NCBI RefSeq assembly: GCF_004634245.1
Contig: NZ_SJTF01000004.1
Location: 62,001-126,000 of the forward strand
Direction of reading: 5' to 3'
Source of the DNA: Flavobacterium foetidum
Lineage (GTDB): Bacteria > Bacteroidota > Bacteroidia > Flavobacteriales > Flavobacteriaceae
DNA length: 64,000 bases
Shown: piece after piece, positions 1-7,528 of the stretch
How the letters are laid out: the number at the start of each line of letters is the position of its first letter
Numbering within the stretch: position 1 is the stretch's first letter
Translations under genes and position numbers: made by a program
The notes under the pieces: generated by a model
The model's database searches: none
The model's input: only the letters and a program-made list of their open reading frames with translations
Told to the model about the DNA's origin: nothing

Positions 1-636
1 GCTCTCTCTAGTTTCTTTTTCTAATTCTTCAAAAGGCTTCATTTTATAGGAAGGGTCTTTCTTTTTCTTTTCGTCTTCGATTTTTTGTTTGGTAACCAAA
101 GAAGAAAGTGTAGAAAGCTTAATCTGCTTTCTCCATCTTTCGTTAATTTCTGCCAGATTTTTAGCATACGGAATATTTTCATAATCTGCATTAAAAGTCT
201 CGTCAACTGTATAGTTAAAAGGCTGTGCTAAAATAGTTTTATAACGTTTTTTGCTTTCTTCCATACGTTTCATCAATCTTGCATAAGTAAGATTAAAGAA
301 GGTAATATCTTTGTTTAAGAATGAATCATCAAGCATTAATTCGTATTGCTTGAACTCATCAATATCAGATTGAAGAAAGAATCTTTTTGAAGGATCTAGC
401 GCTTCGATATAATCTTTAAAAATTCCTTTAGAAAACTCATCATTAATTTCAGCGGGATTATAATGTCCTTTTTCAATAACAAACGCGAGTAGTTCTAATA
501 GCGTCTTATCTTTATTAGGATCCGGATCAACTGTCTTATCAGCATTCATCTTAAAAGCAAACAAGGTCAGAGACAAGCATAATACGGCTATGAGTATTTT
601 ATAATTTCTTTTCATAAACTTTATAATAGCATTCAT
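1..636 (-). CDS. Tail-specific (carboxy-terminal processing) protease, N-terminal part; runs off the window
   Basis: The minus strand is open from the window edge to an ATG at 636, giving 212 residues; a second ATG at 615 (MKRNYKILIAVLC) is an equally good start. A basic N-terminus and hydrophobic stretch at about residues 8-28 suggest a signal peptide or anchor. The following residues, including LLELLAFVIEKGHYNP and EALDPSKRFFLQSDIDEF, resemble the N-terminal domain of Prc/Tsp-type serine proteases, which degrade periplasmic proteins through a PDZ domain and a Ser-Lys dyad. Those parts lie outside the window. It diverges from surE with 213 bases between. Family by recognition of the N-terminal domain; catalytic residues not visible. 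Confidence 0.8.
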   Translation of the reverse strand, partial: MNAIIKFMKRNYKILIAVLCLSLTLFAFKMNADKTVDPDPNKDKTLLELLAFVIEKGHYNPAEINDEFSKGIFKDYIEALDPSKRFFLQSDIDEFKQYELMLDDSFLNKDITFFNLTYARLMKRMEESKKRYKTILAQPFNYTVDETFNADYENIPYAKNLAEINERWRKQIKLSTLSSLVTKQKIEDEKKKKDPSYKMKPFEELEKETRES

Positions 637-849
637 CAATTTTTTTATCTAAGTTACGGTAAAAACTATGCCACATAAGCGAAGTTTACTATAATTTTTT
701 GTTAAAGATATAAAAATGTTTCTTGCACCAAAAAGTTCTTTACATTAGTTGACAAAATTTGCTTTTTTTGTGAACTATGTACTAAAATCTGTCACTACAT
801 TTGTGTTAAATTCAAATGTTTCCAAAATCAAACATCCCTATTACTTAAT

Positions 850-1629
850 ATGAAAAACGAAAAACCTTTAATCTTAGTCACCAACGACGATGGCATTCTA
901 GCTCCCGGAATCAGGACTTTGATCAGCATAATGGAAACAATTGGAGACGTAATTGTAGTTGCTCCTGATAAACCACAAAGCGCGATGGGGCATGCTATTA
1001 CCCTAAACAACACCTTGTTCTTAGATAAAATTTCTAAAGAAGGAGATGTTATCGAAGAATACAGCTGTTCTGGCACACCTGTAGATTGCGTAAAACTGGC
1101 TGTAAATGAGATTTTGAAAAGGAAACCAGATTTATGTGTTTCGGGAATTAACCACGGATCTAATTCTTCTATAAACGTAATTTACTCCGGAACCATGAGT
1201 GCCGCTGTTGAAGCAGGTATTGAAGGGATTCAGGCAATTGGATTTTCTTTACTTGATTTTGATTGGAATGCCGATTTTGAACCTATCAAATCTTATGTAA
1301 AAAAAATAGCGGTAGAAACCCTCAACAACAAACTGCCTCCCGGAGTGGTATTGAATGTGAATTTTCCTAAACTGCAAGAAAATGAAATTAAAGGGATTAA
1401 AGTTTGCCGTCAAGCGAAAGCTTATTATGCTCAGAAATTTGAAAAACGACAAACTCCTTTCGGAAAAGATTACTACTGGCTGGCAGGAAAATTTGTCAAC
1501 GAAGATCAAGGCGAAGACACCGACGAATGGGCACTAGAAAACGGATATATTTCTGTTGTGCCAGTGCAATTCGACCTTACAGCACATCATACTATGCAGC
1601 AACTTAATACTTGGAAATTAAATGACTAA
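850..1629 (+). CDS. surE: 5'/3'-nucleotidase SurE
   Basis: The 259-residue protein has the SurE N-terminus ILVTNDDGILAPGI and the second metal-site block SGINHGSN. By family comparison the metal ligands are D13, D14, S44 and N101. SurE proteins are cytosolic, divalent-metal-dependent phosphatases that dephosphorylate nucleoside 5'- and 3'-monophosphates and are linked to stationary-phase survival. The length is normal for the family. The ATG at 850 begins directly before the conserved block, so the start is secure. A TACATTTG box at 796-803 could be a -7 element, but no well-spaced -33 box is visible. The stop overlaps the next gene by 8 bases, so the two are probably co-translated. Confidence 0.95.
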   Translation: MKNEKPLILVTNDDGILAPGIRTLISIMETIGDVIVVAPDKPQSAMGHAITLNNTLFLDKISKEGDVIEEYSCSGTPVDCVKLAVNEILKRKPDLCVSGINHGSNSSINVIYSGTMSAAVEAGIEGIQAIGFSLLDFDWNADFEPIKSYVKKIAVETLNNKLPPGVVLNVNFPKLQENEIKGIKVCRQAKAYYAQKFEKRQTPFGKDYYWLAGKFVNEDQGEDTDEWALENGYISVVPVQFDLTAHHTMQQLNTWKLND

Positions 1630-1891
1630 AGACATTATCATAGGCTTTTTGATCGGAATTTTCACTTCTCTTCTGGGAAGTTATTTATTCATTACATTTT
1701 TTACCAACTTTGACATTTCATCAGGAATACAAGTCATAAAAGAGCAAGGCTATCTTGGAAAAATCATAACATTGGGAACACTTTTAGATCTTGCCGTCTT
1801 TGGAATTCTCTTAAAAAGAAATGAGGAATATATGGCAAGAGGCGTTATTTTGGCGGTAATTGTTCTGGCGGTATCCACTTTATTTTTTTAA
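1622..1891 (+). CDS. Small hydrophobic membrane protein of unknown function
   Basis: An 89-residue protein whose ATG lies inside the last codons of surE (8-base overlap). Three hydrophobic segments are visible, at about residues 4-27, 48-63 and 72-89, so it is probably an inner-membrane protein with three helices and short loops. It has no catalytic motif. Its position between surE and lpxB suggests co-expression with them. I do not recognise a named family and propose no function. Confidence 0.8.
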   Translation: MTKDIIIGFLIGIFTSLLGSYLFITFFTNFDISSGIQVIKEQGYLGKIITLGTLLDLAVFGILLKRNEEYMARGVILAVIVLAVSTLFF

Positions 1892-1952
1892 TTCTATCTT
1901 TGTAAAACAAAAATCTGCTGCCGAATAAAATCAGCATTTGTAAAATTACGTC

Positions 1953-3071
1953 ATGAAATACTACATCATTGCCGGCGAAGCCTCTGGAGATTTACACGGA
2001 TCAAATTTAATGAAAGCTTTATACCAAGAAGACCCTCAGGCAGAGATTCGGTTTTGGGGTGGCGATCTTATGCAGAAAGCTGGCGGTACATTGGTGAAAC
2101 ATTATCGTGACTTAGCTTTTATGGGATTTATTGAAGTTATTTTCAACCTAAAAACCATTTTGAATAATATTAAAATCTGTAAAAAAGACATTACAGAGTT
2201 TAAACCTGATGTCATTATTTTTATTGATTATCCTGGTTTTAATATGAGAATTGCAAAATGGGCTAAAGAATTAGGTTTTAAAACACACTATTATATTTCT
2301 CCGCAAATCTGGGCCTGGAAAGAGAATCGCATTAAGGCCATAAAACAAGACGTAGACAAAATGTTTGTGATTCTTCCGTTTGAGAAAGATTTTTATGAGA
2401 ACAAACATAATTTCCCTGTTGATTTTGTTGGTCATCCATTAATTGATGCCATACAGAATCAGCCTGCTTTCAATGAAGCTTCTTTCCGTCAGGAAAATCA
2501 GCTGGGTGACAAGCCTATTATTGCTTTACTTCCCGGAAGCCGAAAACAAGAAATCACAAAAATGCTCAGTGTAATGCTCAGTGTTGTAGATGATTTTCAG
2601 GATTATGAATTTGTAATTGCTGGTGCTCCAAGTCAGGATTTTGAATTTTATCAGCAGTTTATCAGCAACAAAAACATCAAATTTGTATCGAATAAAACCT
2701 ATGACTTGCTTCGCTCTTCGACAGCTGCATTGGTTACATCTGGAACTGCTACACTAGAAACGGCGCTTTTTAAGGTACCTGAAGTAGTATGCTATAAAGG
2801 AAGCGAAATTTCATATCAGATTGCCAAACGAATCATTACCTTAAAATACATTTCGCTTGTTAATCTTATTATGGACCAAGAAGTGGTAACCGAATTAATT
2901 CAGGGAGAATGCAACACCAAACGCATTAAGGAAGAGCTTCAAAAACTTTTAGATTCGGAATATCGAGAAAAACTGCTTAAAAATTACGATATCCTAGAAC
3001 AAAAATTAGGAGGTGCCGGAGCAAGTAAAAAAACCGCAAAACTTATCACTGAAGATTTGAAATTGAATTAA
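1953..3071 (+). CDS. lpxB: Lipid-A-disaccharide synthase
   Basis: The 372-residue protein begins YYIIAGEASGDLHGS, the signature N-terminus of LpxB (GT19), and carries GFIEVI, DYPGFNMRIAK and LLPGSRKQEI. LpxB joins UDP-2,3-diacylglucosamine to lipid X to form the lipid A disaccharide, acting at the cytoplasmic face of the inner membrane. The length is usual for the family. A TATCTTTG sequence at 1895-1902 fits the -7 box of this phylum, so the gene may also have its own promoter besides read-through from surE. The stop is 11 bases before the next start. Confidence 0.96.
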   Translation: MKYYIIAGEASGDLHGSNLMKALYQEDPQAEIRFWGGDLMQKAGGTLVKHYRDLAFMGFIEVIFNLKTILNNIKICKKDITEFKPDVIIFIDYPGFNMRIAKWAKELGFKTHYYISPQIWAWKENRIKAIKQDVDKMFVILPFEKDFYENKHNFPVDFVGHPLIDAIQNQPAFNEASFRQENQLGDKPIIALLPGSRKQEITKMLSVMLSVVDDFQDYEFVIAGAPSQDFEFYQQFISNKNIKFVSNKTYDLLRSSTAALVTSGTATLETALFKVPEVVCYKGSEISYQIAKRIITLKYISLVNLIMDQEVVTELIQGECNTKRIKEELQKLLDSEYREKLLKNYDILEQKLGGAGASKKTAKLITEDLKLN

Positions 3072-3082
3072 AAATCATTGCC

Positions 3083-3577
3083 TTGAAGAAATTAGTCACT
3101 TTTCTTGTTCTTTTAATTGTTTTTGCTTCTTGTAAATCGACTTCATCTTCGGTGGCAACAACTAAAGAAACGAAAAAAGAAAACAAACATATTGTAAGCA
3201 ACCTGATTCGAACTGCAACAGATAATATCGGGGTTCGATACAAGGCTGGAGGCACTACCAAAAATGGCTTTGATTGTTCGGGACTTGTTTTTAGCACTTT
3301 TGAAAGCCAAAGCATAAAACTGCCTAGAAGTTCTTATGACCAAGCCAAAATCGGAAAAGTAATTCCGCTTAACGATGCTCAAAAAGGCGATTTAATTTTC
3401 TTTAAAACCAACAAAAGCAGGCAAATTAACCATGTCGGCCTTATTATCGAGGTTTTACGAGATGAGATAAAATTTATTCATTCTTCCACTTCAAAAGGGG
3501 TCATCGTCTCTTCGACGAAAGAATCTTATTACAAAAACTCTTTTGAACAAGTAAACAGAGTTCTTGATTATTTTTAA
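3083..3577 (+). CDS. NlpC/P60-family cell-wall hydrolase lipoprotein
   Basis: A 164-residue lipoprotein starting with TTG. The lipobox LIVFASC places the acylated cysteine at residue 17. The NlpC/P60 catalytic residues are visible: C65 in GFDCSGLV, H117 in INHVGLI and H133 in FIHSS. Enzymes of this family cleave D-Glu-diamino-acid bonds in peptidoglycan stem peptides. It should sit in the envelope, either periplasmic or surface-facing. It starts 11 bases after lpxB and is likely in the same transcript. I infer a role in peptidoglycan remodelling; the exact bond is not shown by the sequence. Confidence 0.9.
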   Translation: MKKLVTFLVLLIVFASCKSTSSSVATTKETKKENKHIVSNLIRTATDNIGVRYKAGGTTKNGFDCSGLVFSTFESQSIKLPRSSYDQAKIGKVIPLNDAQKGDLIFFKTNKSRQINHVGLIIEVLRDEIKFIHSSTSKGVIVSSTKESYYKNSFEQVNRVLDYF

Positions 3578-3618
3578 ATTTTACTATTTTTCTTACATAT
3601 TTTTAATACTTTTACCCA

Positions 3619-5667
3619 ATGAAAGTATTAGATTTTCCATTGGTTAAAATAACCTTTGGTTTTATTATAGGAGTGATTATTGCATACTACGAGCATTTCT
3701 CTGTTCTCTGGAGTGAGACAACTTTACTGTGCAGTTTCATTTTTTTCTGCCTCGCTTATTTTATTGATCGAAATCAAAAAAAACAGACTATATTCTTTGG
3801 ATTGGCTGTTTACCTAATTTCGATAACCACCGGATCGGCGTCACTTTTATTTCATACCGAAAAATTTCAAAAAGACAATTATACTCATTGCGAAACCGCA
3901 TTTCTAAAACCTCAGGAAATTACTTTAATACTCAGAGAAAAAATCAAGAGCAATGATTATAACGACCGTTATATCGCCATTTTAAAGAAAATTGGAAATA
4001 AAACTGTAACTGGCAAGGTCTTATTAAATGTTCACAAGGACAGTTTGAAAACCCCACTTTTAATTGGGAACATCCTCAAAATAAAAACTGTACTACAGAA
4101 AAATGTTACAAACAAAAATCCGAACCAGTTTGATTACAGCAGGTATTTGGCAGACAAGCAAATTTACGCACGGTTGTATTCCAGTAAAGCGGCTATAAAA
4201 ATAAGTCCGATTATACAAAAAGACATTTGGTACTACACAGGAAAATTTCATACCAGAATTGTCGAAAACCTTGAAAAAGCAGGTTTTAACAAGGCCGAAA
4301 TGAATGTAACATTAGCTTTAATTTTAGGGCAGCAACAAGAAATATCATCAGACATTATACAAGATTATCAATATTCTGGAGCCACACACGTACTCTCGGT
4401 ATCAGGACTGCATGTAGGCTTTATAATGCTGTTTATAACATTCATTTTAAAACCGATTCCCAACACAAAGAAAGGATCTGCTATCAAATTAGCAACTATA
4501 TTAACTTCGCTTGCAGTATTCGCAGTAATCTCTGGCTTATCACCCGCTGTACTGCGTTCTGTTGTCATGTTTTCGTTTGTTGCTTGCGGTACTCATCTTA
4601 GAAGAGGCACTAATATTTACCACACTTTGTTGGTGTCAATATTGCTGATTCTTCTTTTTCAGCCTTATTTCCTTTTCGATGCGGGATTCCAACTAAGTTA
4701 TTTAGCCTTATTTTTTATTGTCTGGCTGCAACCAGAACTCAAAAAATTATGGAGTCCGAAAAATAAAATCGTAATTTATATATGGGATGCACTTACCGTT
4801 TCATTTGCCGCACAAATAGGAACGATGCCTTTATGTTTGTATTATTTTCATCAGTTTCCGGGACTTTTTTTTGTGACGAACATCATCATACTGCCACTAT
4901 TATCTTTTATAATGATTGCTGGTATAATCGTAATATTATTCGCGATTTTTATTGCACCACCGCATTGGATGATTTTTATTTTCGAAAAAAGCATCTATAT
5001 CCTCAACCAAATGATTCATGCTGTCGCATCATTAGAATCATTTGTCATTAGAGATATCAGCTTTAATTTCTCTTATTTGACCACTTGTTATCTGGTACTA
5101 TTTTTTTCTGTTTTATGGCTGAAGAAACCAAATTACAACAATCTGATTATGACATTATGCTGTTTCATTGTTTTACAACTGTCTTTTATTTACACAAAAA
5201 GAGAAACAGGTCATCAGAACGAATTTGTCGTTTTCAATGTTTCAAAAAACACTCTAATAGCAGAAAAAAACGGTAAAAGCATTCACGCTTTTTCAGATAA
5301 TGAAAATCTAAAAAACAAAGCTTTAGACGCTTATGTCACGGCAAATTTTGGGTTATTACAAAGAACAGAAAAATTGAAAAATCTACTGTTTTTTAATGGA
5401 CATAAGATTTTAGTAATTGATAGCACCGGAATTTATCCGAACGAAAAACCTGAAATCGTTATTGTAACAAATTCACCGAAAATAAATGCAGAACGCATGC
5501 TGGAGAAAATTTCTCCCAAATTAGTAATTGCCGATGCCACAAACTCAAAAACATTTGCTGTGCGTTGGGAAAAAAGCTGTTTGAAAAAAAATATCCCTTT
5601 TCATTTTACAAAAGAAAAGGGATACTTTAGATTGAATTCTATTACTCCGGATTTAAAATCAGATTAG
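3619..5667 (+). CDS. comEC: ComEC/Rec2-family competence membrane protein
   Basis: The 682-residue protein has an N-terminal membrane/OB-like part (about 1-190) followed by the ComEC channel block with HVLSVSGLHVGFIM and ISGLSPAVLRSVVMF and many membrane segments to about residue 510. ComEC forms the inner-membrane pore for single-stranded DNA uptake. The soluble C-terminal part (about 525-680) sits where many ComEC proteins have a metallo-beta-lactamase-like domain, but no HxHxDH motif is present. The last 26 bases overlap the convergent gene at 5642-6091, and the coding sequence also contains that gene's terminator. Confidence 0.9.
   Translation: MKVLDFPLVKITFGFIIGVIIAYYEHFSVLWSETTLLCSFIFFCLAYFIDRNQKKQTIFFGLAVYLISITTGSASLLFHTEKFQKDNYTHCETAFLKPQEITLILREKIKSNDYNDRYIAILKKIGNKTVTGKVLLNVHKDSLKTPLLIGNILKIKTVLQKNVTNKNPNQFDYSRYLADKQIYARLYSSKAAIKISPIIQKDIWYYTGKFHTRIVENLEKAGFNKAEMNVTLALILGQQQEISSDIIQDYQYSGATHVLSVSGLHVGFIMLFITFILKPIPNTKKGSAIKLATILTSLAVFAVISGLSPAVLRSVVMFSFVACGTHLRRGTNIYHTLLVSILLILLFQPYFLFDAGFQLSYLALFFIVWLQPELKKLWSPKNKIVIYIWDALTVSFAAQIGTMPLCLYYFHQFPGLFFVTNIIILPLLSFIMIAGIIVILFAIFIAPPHWMIFIFEKSIYILNQMIHAVASLESFVIRDISFNFSYLTTCYLVLFFSVLWLKKPNYNNLIMTLCCFIVLQLSFIYTKRETGHQNEFVVFNVSKNTLIAEKNGKSIHAFSDNENLKNKALDAYVTANFGLLQRTEKLKNLLFFNGHKILVIDSTGIYPNEKPEIVIVTNSPKINAERMLEKISPKLVIADATNSKTFAVRWEKSCLKKNIPFHFTKEKGYFRLNSITPDLKSD
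5591..5625 (-). terminator. Rho-independent terminator of the convergent gene, inside the comEC coding sequence
   Basis: A perfect 10-bp stem (5593-5602 with 5614-5623) and 11-base loop, followed on the minus strand by an A/T run (complement of 5584-5592). It lies 17 bases beyond the stop of the minus-strand gene at 5642-6091 and wholly within the last 75 bases of comEC. Confidence 0.75.
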
Positions 5668-6091
5668 ATTGAGAAATCCATGATTTTGCGCCTCCGGGTT
5701 TATAAGGCATAAGGCCTAATTTATTGAATGTTGTTTTTCCTTTCTTTACGCTAGCAATTGCGAAGCATACCTGAGGAAGTTCTTCTACACCAAAAGCAGT
5801 TTTTAGTCGTACATTCTGCTCCATAGTAGTGCTTGAAATGTTCTGATCAGACAAATCTAATCGTACTAGAATAACATTGTCACGAGACCAGACTGCAAAA
5901 TCTGGCGTCGAAAAAATCTCATTCTGTATATTCTGCGGCATTCCTGCAGCAGTAAAAAAAATCAGTAAAGGTTTTTTTTGTTCAACACCCAACATTATCG
6001 CATCATTCATATCTGTTTTCCAAACTAAACTCTGTGCATGGGTAAATGGTGAACCTAAAAAAAGCAGTAGGATAAGTAATTTTTGGGTCAT
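5642..6091 (-). CDS. Secreted thioredoxin-fold protein without CXXC (paralogue A)
   Basis: A 149-residue protein with a signal peptide (about residues 1-19, ending THAQ). The order SLVWKTDMNDAI, KKPLLIFFTA, QNEIF, DFAVWSRDNVILVRLDL, LP-VCFA and GLMPYKPGGAKSWI parallels the intact thioredoxin-like protein at 7018-7482. Where that protein has WCGWC, this one has GMPQN and is three residues shorter, so no redox pair exists. One cysteine remains, C109, three residues after the presumed cis-proline. It cannot act as an ordinary thioredoxin; a chaperone-like or binding role is conceivable. Paralogue of 6346-6798. Confidence 0.8.
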   Translation of the reverse strand: MTQKLLILLLFLGSPFTHAQSLVWKTDMNDAIMLGVEQKKPLLIFFTAAGMPQNIQNEIFSTPDFAVWSRDNVILVRLDLSDQNISSTTMEQNVRLKTAFGVEELPQVCFAIASVKKGKTTFNKLGLMPYKPGGAKSWISQSNLILNPE

Positions 6092-6284
6092 AAGTTCATG
6101 GTTTAATTAAGTTTACGCGCCTAAAATAGCATAAAATTATCAGCAAATCATACAAATCATTAGCAAAAATTCAACAAAACCCAAAGAAAACAGGATTTCA
6201 CAATTAAAGAAGTTTTTTTTATTAAAACCAAAAAAAAACTACAAAAAAAAATAGAATTCTCGAAAGGAATTTTAAATACTTGCT

Positions 6285-6325
6285 AAAAAAATATCCCTTT
6301 CACAAAAATGAAAGGGATATTTTTT
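6285..6325. terminator. Strong hairpin terminator between the thioredoxin-like paralogues
   Basis: A perfect 11-bp stem (6291-6301 with 6310-6320), 8-base loop, with an A-run before and a T-run after, so it can work in both directions. It lies 21 bases past the stop of the minus-strand gene at 6346-6798. The arm sequence is nearly the same as that at 5591-5625, consistent with duplication of gene plus terminator. Confidence 0.85.
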
Positions 6326-6345
6326 AAAATCGAAATTTACATTTA

Positions 6346-6798
6346 CTATTCCACTGGATGCAAAATCAGATTCGACTCGGCAATCCATGCTTTTGCGCCT
6401 CCTGGTTTATAGGCAATTTTTCCAAGTGCACTAAAAGTGGTTTTGTTTTTTCTAACAGATGCCATGGCAAAACAAACTTCAGGAAGATCCTGCACTCCAA
6501 AAGCATCCTTTAATCTTAAATTCTGCTCTTTTTCGCTCTGATCTGCAGAAGAATCAGACAAGTCTAATTTTACAAGCACTACGTTGTCTCTAGACCAAAC
6601 AGCAAAATCGGGAGTTTTAAATATCTCATTTTGCAGATTATCAGACACACCTGCAGCGGTAAAGAAAATTAACATTGGTTTTTTTTGTTCATTACTAATA
6701 GCAATAGCATCGGTCATATTGGTTCTCCACGCTAAGTTTTGAGCCTGCATAAAAAATGAACCTAAAAAAAACAGTAGGATAAGTAGTTTTTTAGTCAT
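6346..6798 (-). CDS. Secreted thioredoxin-fold protein without CXXC (paralogue B)
   Basis: A 150-residue close paralogue of the 5642-6091 product, with signal peptide about 1-20 (ending MQAQ). FFTAAGVSDN replaces the FFTGSDWCGWC block of the neighbouring 7018-7482 protein; both cysteines are absent and the segment is three residues shorter. C109 after the presumed cis-proline (DLPEVCFAM) is conserved with paralogue A. Conserved surface features include DFAVWSRDNV and YKPGGAKAWI. The 247-base gap to 6092 contains only A/T-rich sequence and the terminator. The shared loss in both copies suggests it happened before the duplication. Confidence 0.82.
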   Translation of the reverse strand: MTKKLLILLFFLGSFFMQAQNLAWRTNMTDAIAISNEQKKPMLIFFTAAGVSDNLQNEIFKTPDFAVWSRDNVVLVKLDLSDSSADQSEKEQNLRLKDAFGVQDLPEVCFAMASVRKNKTTFSALGKIAYKPGGAKAWIAESNLILHPVE

Positions 6799-6960
6799 AC
6801 TAAATTTGGTTTTGGTTAGATTAGCATGACGAAATTAACATAATATTTTAATTATCCAATTTTTTAAGTTATAAAAAATACATTATGTGTTTTTTTATTG
6901 ATAAAAAAATATCAAAAAAGTAAAACTAGAAAAACATTGCATAATTTTTCTTACGGAAAC

Positions 6961-6992
6961 AAAAAAACTCCGTACAAATTGTAAGGAGTTTT
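6961..6992 (-). terminator. Rho-independent terminator after the CXXC thioredoxin-like gene
   Basis: Arms 6964-6971 and 6985-6992 form an 8-bp stem with a run of T on the minus strand after it. It lies 25 bases beyond the stop at 7018 and probably ends the transcript of the 7018-7482 gene. Confidence 0.75.
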
Positions 6993-7017
6993 CAGTAACT
7001 ATAAAAATTAGGTATAT

Positions 7018-7482
7018 CTATATTTTTTTAGGATGCACTATGCTTTCTGCAACATTCAGCCATGCAGTTGGTCCTCCGGCCACATATCCGGTTTTGCCTA
7101 ATCCTTTAAAATTTATTCTTCCATCTTTTGATTCTGCACTTGTAAAAAACACCGTCGGAAATCCCTGAATTCCAAAAGCCTGTTGCAGTTCGTTATTCTG
7201 GAGTTTGATTTCTGGAGTCTGCGCCACGGCTCTAGGATAATCCAACTCTACCAAAATTACGTTTTGTTCTGCCCACTTTTTAAATTCAGGCGTCTTCAAT
7301 ACTTCATTCTGCAAGCGAATGCACCATCCGCACCAGTCGCTTCCTGTAAAAAACATCAACATGGGTTTTTGAGATTTATTACTCACTGTAATTGCTTCTC
7401 TAACATCGGTATACCATTTTAACTCTTGTGCCTGCAAGGCAGAAATGCTAAAAAACAAAGCGATAAGTAGTATTTTTTTCAT
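7018..7482 (-). CDS. Secreted thioredoxin-family protein with intact CGWC site
   Basis: A 154-residue protein with signal peptide (about 1-18, ending LQAQ) and a thioredoxin fold of the Thioredoxin_7/DUF255-like kind. The active site C51-G-W-C54 follows FFTGSDW, and the presumed cis-proline is in GFPTVFF. Such periplasmic proteins usually reduce or rearrange disulfides in exported proteins. It lies 46 bases after the POT transporter gene at 7529-9013 and could be co-transcribed with it. It looks like the parent form of the two CXXC-less paralogues downstream, sharing the QNE, EL-QAFGI and AGG-TAWL blocks. Confidence 0.88.
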   Translation of the reverse strand: MKKILLIALFFSISALQAQELKWYTDVREAITVSNKSQKPMLMFFTGSDWCGWCIRLQNEVLKTPEFKKWAEQNVILVELDYPRAVAQTPEIKLQNNELQQAFGIQGFPTVFFTSAESKDGRINFKGLGKTGYVAGGPTAWLNVAESIVHPKKI

Positions 7483-7528
7483 GATAGCTATTTTTTACAA
7501 ATTTAATCAAAAACCAAATACGCTGAAG

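Noticed and set aside
5642..6798. Pseudogenes of the thioredoxin-like gene
   Set aside because: Both frames are full length with signal peptides, shared conserved residues and own terminators, so they look functional despite the missing CXXC.
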